This document shows, one piece after another, positions 1 to 5,077 of a DNA stretch of 5,077 nucleotides. Made by a program: the position numbers and the translations under genes. Position 1 is the first letter of the stretch, and each line of letters begins with the position of its first letter. The notes beneath the pieces are model-generated. The model did no database searches. It saw only the letters and a list, made by a program, of their open reading frames with translations, and had not been told where the DNA came from. The stretch comes from Vampirovibrionales bacterium (GTDB taxonomy: Bacteria > Cyanobacteriota > Vampirovibrionia > Vampirovibrionales > JAGQHJ01): NCBI GenBank assembly GCA_025451145.1, contig JANWKX010000091.1:1-5077 (forward strand). The letters are read 5' to 3'.

Positions 1-1
1 G

Positions 2-70
2 ATGCACCATGGGGCCGTTCATTCGGCACTCCAGGTCACAGAACTGAATCAGCGAAAAGACGCCATGTAA
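2..70 (+). CDS. Possible C-terminal end of a truncated upstream gene
   Basis: An open frame runs from the window edge to a TAA stop at 68-70 and gives 22 codons ending in ALQVTELNQRKDAM. The codons look ordinary, and the peptide is polar and helix-like, as real C-termini often are. Its beginning, if it is a gene, lies to the left of the window. The frame beginning at base 1 is also open, as far as 142-144, so the short length gives little statistical support. No family can be recognised. If real, it ends about 100 bases before the next plus-strand gene and could share a transcript with it. Confidence 0.3.
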   Translation: MHHGAVHSALQVTELNQRKDAM

Positions 71-173
71 CGGAATATTGCAACCCCGTCACAAATCTGC
101 TGTGTTTGGGTTTCATCTATGCAGTATTACGAAATATCTTTTAGAGATAAGTGAGGATACTGATCCGCACACC

Positions 174-1754
174 ATGGAGTCTGTTTCTGTGAAGACAACT
201 GTGAATCTTCAGCAAACCAGCGGCTTTGGCAATACGGCTAGCAAGAGCCTCTCTGCCAGTGTTGCCCAACCTCAGCCTGGTTTGACGTCAGTTCGATTTG
301 GTTCAGACGCTGGAACGATCTCCGTCGCAGGATCCGCCAATCCCTCTATGCCGGAATTCATCCAAACAGCCCTGAGCTACTTGAGAACGTTCTTTCAAAA
401 TCTCATGGCCGCCTTGGGAATCAACAAGACTGGACAGGATGTCCCTCAAGCTGGAACCGATGCCTCAGCCAATGGAGACGCTCCAGCAAGATCTTCCCTT
501 GGGACTCCCAGGCCATCGCCTCAAGCTGCACCCACTGGAAGAGTAGGTCCAATGCGTTTATCTAATGGTGATAAAACAGGGGAATACTGGGCGCTTCGAG
601 AAATACTTATGGGGAAAATTCCTGATAGCTTGGCTAAAATTGCAAGCATCAGGACAGAGTTCGATGAAAGAAATGCTCAATATGCCCAAGCGCTGCTTCA
701 ACTGGCTGAACAAGCCCGCCTGTGTAAATCAGGTAATCCCATTGATAAACTTAAAAACAGAAGACCATTGACCGAGGAAGATCTGAATGAAGCTTTGGCC
801 TATTTCAGAAAAAATTTACCCAACCCAAAAAGCCTTGAGCCGTTGTTTGTTAAATCCAAGGAGCGTCCAGAGCAAGCCCGTCATTTTTATGAAAGGATCA
901 ATAAAAGCCTTGCAGAAATCCAGGAGTGTGTTTCATCCCATCAGGGTGATTTGAAACAATGCGCGGATGATCTGATTACGCTTGCCTTTCAGACCATGAT
1001 CCCTAAGCTGAATAAACCGGATGGACCTATTAAGCGTCTGGGCGCCATTAGACCTTTGGCAGAAACCGATTTGACTTCAGCCCAACGATTTTTAGAAAAA
1101 ACGCTAGGAGAGTATGAACCATTAAATGACATTGTGCAGCCATATCAAGCCAATTTGAAAGCCTATGCACTGCAATTAAGTGAGCTGATGATTAATGCCT
1201 ATGCTCAAGGGGTGTTGGATGTAGGCGCTCTGCTCGATGCCCAAAGCCCACTACGATTACTGGGAGGGGACAAGCCCATTTATCCGGTAGCATTAGAGTC
1301 ATCCATTACACTGATAGAACGCTCGTTAACGAATATTCAAAATCATCTGGAAAAATCCGCTACAGGAGCCTCATCTGTTACAATTACCGAGCCGGACCGA
1401 GAGCGTGCTCGAGGAACTTTAAATCGGCGGTATGGGACATTGAGCGCTTTGCGATTAAAACGGGAGCCTGATAGCTATATCACGGATCTGCAGGCCCAAG
1501 CCAGCGCATTACGACAGCTAATCATGGATCACCCAGATCCAGTCAAATTGCGCCAATATAGCCTGAAGGGTTTTCAATCCGGGGTTATCGGTCCCTATGG
1601 CTTAACTTACGTCGAATCCGGAGATCCCGATAAGCAGATTAAAAACCTGATTAGTAACCTCAGGACCGATCTGGATACATCCAATCTGGTTCGGCTTGCC
1701 CCCTTGTTGAGAAGCGTTGCACCCTGCTTACAGGGAGAAGCTTTATCTAATTAA
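174..1754 (+). CDS. Hypothetical helical repeat protein, cargo-like gene in phage block
   Basis: I do not recognise the family. From the ATG at 174 the protein has 526 residues. Residues 1-55 are Ser/Thr/Gln-rich and contain TSVRFG at 38-43. Residues about 60-84 form a hydrophobic or amphipathic helix (PEFIQTALSYLRTFFQNLMA). Residues about 88-135 are a Pro/Ala/Gly/Ser linker. The rest is mostly helical and holds degenerate repeats of a helix followed by a (N/G/S)P(I/L)xxL...(R/K)P(L/I) block at about 188-215, 284-311 and 358-385. No signal peptide or strong membrane span is visible. The start is uncertain. ATG 174 has only a distant GAGGA (153-157). GTG 189 has a better-placed GGAG (176-179). 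TTG 78 would add 32 residues but lacks a good ribosome site. The gene converges on the Asn/Gln-rich virion gene with a 4-base overlap. It is transcribed against the phage genes, so it may be independently expressed cargo; a virion or effector role cannot be excluded. Confidence 0.8.
   Translation: MESVSVKTTVNLQQTSGFGNTASKSLSASVAQPQPGLTSVRFGSDAGTISVAGSANPSMPEFIQTALSYLRTFFQNLMAALGINKTGQDVPQAGTDASANGDAPARSSLGTPRPSPQAAPTGRVGPMRLSNGDKTGEYWALREILMGKIPDSLAKIASIRTEFDERNAQYAQALLQLAEQARLCKSGNPIDKLKNRRPLTEEDLNEALAYFRKNLPNPKSLEPLFVKSKERPEQARHFYERINKSLAEIQECVSSHQGDLKQCADDLITLAFQTMIPKLNKPDGPIKRLGAIRPLAETDLTSAQRFLEKTLGEYEPLNDIVQPYQANLKAYALQLSELMINAYAQGVLDVGALLDAQSPLRLLGGDKPIYPVALESSITLIERSLTNIQNHLEKSATGASSVTITEPDRERARGTLNRRYGTLSALRLKREPDSYITDLQAQASALRQLIMDHPDPVKLRQYSLKGFQSGVIGPYGLTYVESGDPDKQIKNLISNLRTDLDTSNLVRLAPLLRSVAPCLQGEALSN
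654..1547 (+). repeat. Degenerate protein-level repeats within the helical protein
   Basis: Three 28-residue blocks align without gaps: NPIDKLKNRRPL...FRKNL (735-818), GPIKRLGAIRPL...FLEKTL (1023-1106) and SPLRLLGGDKPI...LIERSL (1245-1328). Each is preceded by a similar Ala/Gln/Leu-rich helix, such as AQYAQALLQLAEQA, DLKQCADDLITLA or NLKAYALQLSELM. A fourth, partial copy may be the helix DLQAQASALRQLI followed by DPVKL, ending near 1547. The spacings between blocks are 96 and 74 residues. The DNA of the copies has diverged, so this is old duplication at protein level rather than a DNA repeat. Confidence 0.6.
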
Positions 1755-2443
1755 AATAGCGAACCGAACATCTGGGCGCCTAAGGGCAACAGACTCCCAA
1801 GCATGCTGGTATTGGCCAACTGCTGCCCCAGTCCGATACGGGCCATATTCGGATAGTAACTCCCCATGGCGCTGGTCATGCCCACGGTATTGCGTTGCAA
1901 ACCCTCGCCAACCTGAGCCGGCGCATAGAGCATATTCATCAACGCCGTTTGACCGCCTTGCAGGTTATTCAGCAGATCCAAATTATTTTGGAAGTTTTGA
2001 TTATAAGCGTCCATGCTGTTCATCCGGGCCTGATTTTGTGCGTTCTGGTATAAGGTATCATAGCGCCGATTGAGCAAATCCTGGGACATGGCGGCATAGG
2101 AACTTCCCAGTTGGTTCTGGGCATTCATGGAGTTGGTCAGGTTTTGCTGATCCGTCGCCTGTTGCTGTTGAATCGGCTGGGCCATTAAATCGTAGGTGGA
2201 ACTATAAAACGGATTATTGAAGGCATCATTCACATTAAACCCGGATGGTATCTGGCCAAGGGTGTTATTAATCATCTGATTTCGGGTATTAAAGGCCGAC
2301 GTTTCGGCAGGTGTTAGAAACGGCTGATAAACCGTGTTATTGCCATTGGTTTGAAGATTGCCATACGGTGAGTAAAAATTCCCCAGGTTGAAATTCGGTT
2401 GTTGCTGAGGACTGGGTGCGGATTGGCTACCAAAAGATCCCAT
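1751..2443 (-). CDS. Asn/Gln-rich phage virion protein, ejection/internal-protein-like
   Basis: This 230-residue protein is about a quarter Asn plus Gln and contains no Lys, Cys, His or Trp. Residues 1-45 are a low-complexity Gln/Asn/Pro/Gly head. Residues about 50-165 are helical, with the pattern QQQ..DQQNLTNSMNAQNQLGSS followed by Tyr/Asn/Gln heptad-like segments. Residues about 196-230 are a hydrophobic Gly/Leu/Met tail. This layout, with QL(G)SS.Y followed by Asn/Gln-rich helices, is what I recall from podovirus proteins encoded among the virion genes and thought to be internal or DNA-ejection proteins. That is recognition of style, not a proven family match. The ATG start is well supported by AAGGAG seven bases upstream. 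Its stop overlaps the convergent gene on the left. It lies on the same strand as the terminase but is separated from it by a plus-strand gene, so it probably has its own promoter in 2444-2660. Confidence 0.75.
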   Translation of the reverse strand: MGSFGSQSAPSPQQQPNFNLGNFYSPYGNLQTNGNNTVYQPFLTPAETSAFNTRNQMINNTLGQIPSGFNVNDAFNNPFYSSTYDLMAQPIQQQQATDQQNLTNSMNAQNQLGSSYAAMSQDLLNRRYDTLYQNAQNQARMNSMDAYNQNFQNNLDLLNNLQGGQTALMNMLYAPAQVGEGLQRNTVGMTSAMGSYYPNMARIGLGQQLANTSMLGSLLPLGAQMFGSLF

Positions 2444-2450
2444 GATTGGA

Positions 2451-2456
2451 CTCCTT
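2451..2456 (-). promoter_or_regulatory. Strong ribosome binding site of the Asn/Gln-rich virion gene
   Basis: On the minus strand the sequence AAGGAG precedes the ATG at 2443 by seven bases. It is close to the ideal Shine-Dalgarno match and fixes the start of the gene. It suggests high translation, as expected for a structural protein. Confidence 0.85.
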
Positions 2457-2591
2457 ATTGATTAATGGGGAAACCAAGTCGATAAAATCAGCCTTGCTCA
2501 GGCCGGGAATAGACCACGACAACTGTCATAAAAATTTATAAAACTTTAAATCACTTCCCAGACCACATCATTTATGATATCTTTTTGATTT

Positions 2592-2619
2592 ATGAAAACC
2601 TTAGCAATAGGTTTTTCAT
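2592..2619. repeat. Inverted repeat upstream of the plus-strand unknown gene
   Basis: The arms ATGAAAACCT (2592-2601) and AGGTTTTTCAT (2609-2619) pair over ten base pairs with one bulged T and a seven-base loop, TAGCAAT. The repeat lies 42 bases before the ATG at 2661, probably in the promoter or 5' leader. It could be a repressor operator or an RNA hairpin in the leader. It lacks the GC-rich stem and following T-run of an intrinsic terminator. Confidence 0.5.
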
Positions 2620-2647
2620 TGTTATTGTGAGGGAAACAAGTAGATCA

Positions 2648-2654
2648 AGGGGAG
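2648..2654 (+). promoter_or_regulatory. Ribosome binding site of the plus-strand unknown gene
   Basis: AGGGGAG lies six bases before the ATG at 2661. The spacing and match are good, which supports both the start and the reality of this gene on the strand opposite to the phage genes. Confidence 0.75.
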
Positions 2655-2660
2655 TGACAT

Positions 2661-3236
2661 ATGATATCAGCAGTACGTTTTGCTGCAGGCGATTGGCATA
2701 TTGATGATCAGTTAAGATTATTACGGGATCAACGAAAACGCCAGTTACACGCAGATGACATTGAAAAAAGTTTTAAGGCCCATGCGAGCGAAATTCCAGA
2801 TGGAATGGTGCTTGAATATGCCCCTTATAAAAATGCAGATGATGCCAATCCACGATATGGCATCGTGATTGGGGAACCTGTGCAAACGAAAGACGGCGTA
2901 GAGATTAGACCGCTTGATATTATTGAGCGTCCTCTCGGTAGCCAGACAGAACATCCCATGGGCTTTCAACCGAATAGACCGCCGATGTCTGCCGAAACAT
3001 TGGTGACGCAGGCCATTGCCAGGGCACGAGAAATTTCAGATACAATGAATGCGCAAGCCAATGAACTTCTCGCCAAATTGCGGGATAAAGGTATCCCAGG
3101 TTTGGGTGGATTAGGCAATCTCGCTGACCTTTTCTCACGTGGCCCTAGCGAAGGGGAAAATCCCTTTGGCGGCCTAGGCGGCGCAGATGGCAAAGATGGG
3201 GATGATGTAGACCCTTCTGAAGGATCACCCTCCTAA
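2661..3236 (+). CDS. Hypothetical protein with Gly-rich acidic C-terminal tail
   Basis: I do not recognise the family. The 191-residue protein opens with MISAVRFAAGDWHIDD, which resembles the TSVRFG segment near the N-terminus of the large plus-strand gene. Residues about 14-42 form a charged helix rich in Arg, Lys, Asp and Leu. Residues about 48-92 look like a small beta-rich domain (MVLEYAP, RYGIVIGEPV, GVEIRPLDII). Residues about 109-143 form an Ala/Arg/Glu helix with coiled-coil character. Residues 144-191 are a flexible tail with GLGGLGNL, PFGGLGG and an acidic Asp/Glu/Gly/Ser end. No signal peptide or membrane segment is visible. The start is secured by a good ribosome site. The gene is transcribed against its phage neighbours and its stop lies four bases from that of the GNAT-like gene. 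Codon use and the ribosome site argue for a real gene; its function is unknown. Confidence 0.8.
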   Translation: MISAVRFAAGDWHIDDQLRLLRDQRKRQLHADDIEKSFKAHASEIPDGMVLEYAPYKNADDANPRYGIVIGEPVQTKDGVEIRPLDIIERPLGSQTEHPMGFQPNRPPMSAETLVTQAIARAREISDTMNAQANELLAKLRDKGIPGLGGLGNLADLFSRGPSEGENPFGGLGGADGKDGDDVDPSEGSPS

Positions 3237-3240
3237 GAAT

Positions 3241-3804
3241 TCAGATATCCCCAGATGGGCTTTTGGGGCTCGCTTGACGGGCGTGCCGCTTCCAGTAGCC
3301 TCTGGATAGCTCAAAAGCCAAAACATCGATGAGTTTGCCATGTTGGCGAGTTTCTTTGCGAAACAAGCCGCATTGCTTAAACTGATAGCGCCTTAACAGC
3401 TTAATGGCTGTCGTTTGGGTTGACATGGCCATGGCCTTGATTTTGCGGAGATCGAGCGTCTGAAAGCCATAATCCAAGACGGACTCCAAAAGACCTTGCT
3501 TTAAGATTGCCCGCAGGTATTGCGGCCGAAACAGCACGTGGATCATGGCGTGAAGTTGCATTCGAATATCGGAGTACCAGGCCATGCCAATGGGATAGCC
3601 TTCTGCTTCCAGAACCAGCGGTTCTCCGGAATTCACCAGGCTCAGGACCCATCCTGGCGATAACGTCTCATAGTCATCCTGAAACATCGGACGATAGTCA
3701 TCCAATAGTGCCCAGACGGCAGGGCCGTCGTCAGGATGAATCGATCTAATAACGATGCTTTGGGGTGAAAGGCTGGCTGATAATTCTTGATTTTCGGGTG
3801 TCAT
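3241..3804 (-). CDS. GNAT-fold protein with degenerate acetyl-CoA loop
   Basis: The 187-residue protein follows the RimJ/RimL-type GNAT layout. The N-terminal strand and helix are IVIRSIHPDDGPAVWALL (17-34). Central strands include PIGMAWYS (71-78) and a run ending at about 92. The helix after motif A is GLLESVLDYGF. The characteristic end is DLRKIKAMAM...TTAIKLLRRYQFKQCGLFRKE followed by GKLIDVLAFEL. In active members the loop after P-x-Y reads roughly G-K-G-x-A. Here the matching residues 97-101 are LRAIL, so the glycines that hold the acetyl-CoA pyrophosphate are absent. Acetyltransferase activity is therefore doubtful. A basic tail follows residue 171. The start ATG overlaps the terminase 3' end by 59 bases and has GGTGGA upstream, which suggests translational coupling. 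GNAT-fold proteins occur among phage virion genes, for instance the T7 gp13-like family as I recall it, so a structural role is possible. Confidence 0.8.
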   Translation of the reverse strand: MTPENQELSASLSPQSIVIRSIHPDDGPAVWALLDDYRPMFQDDYETLSPGWVLSLVNSGEPLVLEAEGYPIGMAWYSDIRMQLHAMIHVLFRPQYLRAILKQGLLESVLDYGFQTLDLRKIKAMAMSTQTTAIKLLRRYQFKQCGLFRKETRQHGKLIDVLAFELSRGYWKRHARQASPKSPSGDI

Positions 3805-5077
3805 GTTTATCCACCATCAGTTGAATCGGGTCGTAACGTTCGATGAGATAGGACGCGGCGTCCCACACGTGCTTGGTAAACTTCAGGGCGTGATCCTGGT
3901 CGATTTGCTTGCGGCTGGGCTCCCAGATGATACTGGTGCCTTCGATAAAGCGCAGGCCCTCACAGTTCTCGATAAGCCATCGGCACCGGGGATGAACTTT
4001 GATCCGAACCACCCCATCGGCATTACAGGCCATGGCATTCCAGGCCGCAACCCGGTCCAGTACGAGGGGATTGTGTGATCGAAGATCAAGGCGAACATCT
4101 TTCATTCCCAATTGACTTAAGGTGTTTCTGAGGATGGTGTAGTTGGTTTCACCAATGGATTTGCTGGTGGTCGAGCGATTCTGCCCGGAGGCATCTCCAG
4201 TAATGGTGATACCGGCCTGATGATGACCATACCGAGTGGCAAACAGATGGGCCGCTTCTGCCGTCGTGGTGTTTTCCAGGCAGAGTTCATCAAAAAAATG
4301 ATATTCCCCGTTAAATCGATGGGCTAAGACCCAGGACATGGGATCGACGTTGAAATCGCAGGACAGATATAGCCTGAGATCCTCCCGATAAGGTGTTTCT
4401 TGAATGTTAGCGGCGCTCCAGGTCTTACACACCAGTCCAGCGGTGTAATCCCCATCCTCACCCAGGACATTCATCCGGTAATAATCCGGATCATACTGGT
4501 TTTTCATGTTCATCAAATACGCTTCGCTTAAATGAATGTTCTCGGTGGATGGGGCAATCACCCGTCTGTACTGAATAACCGAGGATTCTGGGGCAGATTC
4601 GGCAAGGGGGCTGGTACTTTGCGGATCGGTAAAATATTTGTGAATCCAGCCCTTGTGAGCTTGGGGGTTGGTTGTCCCGAAGAGGCGATATCGTGGAACC
4701 CCCATTTGCCGCAGGCGTGACAAGAGCATCAAGAAAGAAGCTTCATCAATTTCGCTCATTTCTTCCACGTGGACCCAGGCCAGGTTGAGGGATTTCAACT
4801 TGAAGGGCTTTTCCAGGTGCCTAAACAGAATCTCGCTGCCCTGCCATTGGGGGAAAATCAGCCGGGATTCTGTGGCTTTCCAGATAAAATCCCGTTTTTC
4901 CTGGAAGCCGTAGCGTTCAAAATGATCGAAATACGCCTGAAGGGTGGTATCTCTTAGCAGAGGAAAAGTTTTGGCCACCACCAGCCCACGAGACTGGGGG
5001 TATTTTCGGGCCAGCTCAATCCCCAGGAAAGATCCGATGAAGGTCTTTCCCGATCCATAGCCGCCCTGGTAAACACA
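3746..5077 (-). CDS. terL: Phage terminase large subunit, N-terminus cut by window edge
   Basis: This is the ATP-driven motor and nuclease that packages phage DNA into proheads. The frame is open to the window edge, giving 443 visible residues. The GTG at 4979-4981 is internal, because the Walker A motif lies upstream of it. ATPase domain, in visible numbering: Walker A GGYGSGKT at 5-12; Walker B WVHVEEMSEID with the Glu pair at 105-106; motif III GTTNP at 134-138. The RNase H-like nuclease domain shows SCDFNVDP (Asp 241), ITGDASG (Asp 295) and HVWDAASYL (Asp 406), the acidic set expected for metal binding. A short basic tail follows, possibly for portal contact. Large terminases usually have about 420-550 residues, so perhaps 20-60 N-terminal residues are missing from view. 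There is no frameshift, so the gene looks functional. It is the strongest evidence for phage origin. The GNAT-like gene begins within its 3' end. Confidence 0.95.
   Translation of the reverse strand, partial: CVYQGGYGSGKTFIGSFLGIELARKYPQSRGLVVAKTFPLLRDTTLQAYFDHFERYGFQEKRDFIWKATESRLIFPQWQGSEILFRHLEKPFKLKSLNLAWVHVEEMSEIDEASFLMLLSRLRQMGVPRYRLFGTTNPQAHKGWIHKYFTDPQSTSPLAESAPESSVIQYRRVIAPSTENIHLSEAYLMNMKNQYDPDYYRMNVLGEDGDYTAGLVCKTWSAANIQETPYREDLRLYLSCDFNVDPMSWVLAHRFNGEYHFFDELCLENTTTAEAAHLFATRYGHHQAGITITGDASGQNRSTTSKSIGETNYTILRNTLSQLGMKDVRLDLRSHNPLVLDRVAAWNAMACNADGVVRIKVHPRCRWLIENCEGLRFIEGTSIIWEPSRKQIDQDHALKFTKHVWDAASYLIERYDPIQLMVDKHDTRKSRIISQPFTPKHRY
3810..3815 (-). promoter_or_regulatory. Ribosome binding site of the GNAT-like gene inside the terminase gene
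   Basis: On the minus strand GGTGGA stands five bases before the ATG at 3804. It lies within the terminase coding sequence and supports the long overlapping start over any later one. It points to co-transcription and coupled translation of the two genes. Confidence 0.55.

Larger units (their letters stand above)
2444..2660. promoter_or_regulatory. Divergent intergenic control region
   Basis: The 217 bases separate two genes pointing away from each other, so promoters for both should lie here. The centre, about 2527-2552, is almost pure A/T. A TATGAT hexamer on the plus strand (2573-2578, five of six matches to TATAAT) sits in the small inverted repeat ATCAT-TT-ATGAT (2567-2578). The overlapping ATGATA gives TATCAT on the minus strand. 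TATAAA also occurs on the minus strand (complement of 2535-2540). None of these has a convincing -35 hexamer at proper spacing, so no individual promoter is called. No coding frame of note is seen. Confidence 0.55.

Noticed and set aside
1722..1735. Hairpin CCCTG-CTTA-CAGGG near the end of the large plus-strand gene as a terminator
   Set aside because: The stem is only five base pairs, lies within coding sequence, and is not followed directly by a T-run.
1717..2073. Plus-strand 118-codon frame over the Asn/Gln-rich gene
   Set aside because: Its composition is odd (many Arg, Pro, Ser and Tyr), it overlaps two well-supported genes, and it lacks a plausible start.
2492..2504. GCCT/AGGC dyad followed by a T-rich stretch on the minus strand as a terminator
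   Set aside because: The stem of four base pairs is too weak and the T-rich part is interrupted.
3249..3268. CCCCA/TGGGG dyad just after the convergent stops as a bidirectional terminator
   Set aside because: The stem is five base pairs with a ten-base loop, sits in the GNAT-like coding end, and has no adjoining T-run on either strand.
3803..4078. Plus-strand 91-codon frame opposite the terminase nuclease domain
   Set aside because: It lies opposite the conserved nuclease-domain sequence and has no convincing independent support.
4532..4957. Plus-strand open frames opposite the terminase
   Set aside because: They overlap conserved terminase motifs on the other strand and their peptides show no recognisable features, so they are shadow frames.
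1..5077. CRISPR array, tRNA, rRNA, IS ends or attachment-site repeats
   Set aside because: I saw no regularly spaced direct repeats, no cloverleaf-like segment, no transposase and no paired terminal repeats in the window.

Overview
The window carries a bacteriophage or prophage late-gene block on the minus strand, interrupted by two plus-strand genes that I cannot assign to any family. The phage assignment rests on a near-complete large terminase subunit at the right edge, with Walker A, Walker B, motif III and RNase H-like nuclease residues all readable. A GNAT-fold protein is translationally coupled behind it. Further along the same strand is a 230-residue Asn/Gln-rich protein of the type seen in podovirus virion or DNA-ejection modules. 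Phage names are given here from sequence motifs, not from searches.

Layout, left to right. Positions 1-70 hold a possible C-terminal tail of a plus-strand gene cut by the window edge. Positions 174-1754 (+) hold a long helical protein of unknown function with degenerate internal repeats. Positions 1751-2443 (-) hold the Asn/Gln-rich virion protein, whose stop overlaps that of the preceding gene by 4 bases. Positions 2444-2660 are a divergent, partly AT-rich regulatory gap. Positions 2661-3236 (+) hold an unknown protein with a Gly-rich acidic tail. Positions 3241-3804 (-) hold the GNAT-like protein. Positions 3746-5077 (-) hold the terminase, with its N-terminus outside the window.

DNA packaging (terminase) and virion assembly (Asn/Gln-rich protein, perhaps the GNAT-like protein) make one functional set read leftward. 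The two plus-strand genes sit between its members, read against it, and end within a few bases of the neighbouring stop codons. This is the arrangement expected of independently expressed cargo genes ('morons') or of lysogeny-expressed genes, though that role is inferred. Both encoded proteins carry a similar short motif near the N-terminus, (T/I)S(A)VRF(G/A), which may link them.

The host is not identifiable with confidence. Base composition looks balanced, genes are compact, and Shine-Dalgarno sites are canonical. Short N-terminal V-x-F-G-like motifs recall what I remember from Vampirovibrionia (Melainabacteria) proteins, but this is a weak hint only.
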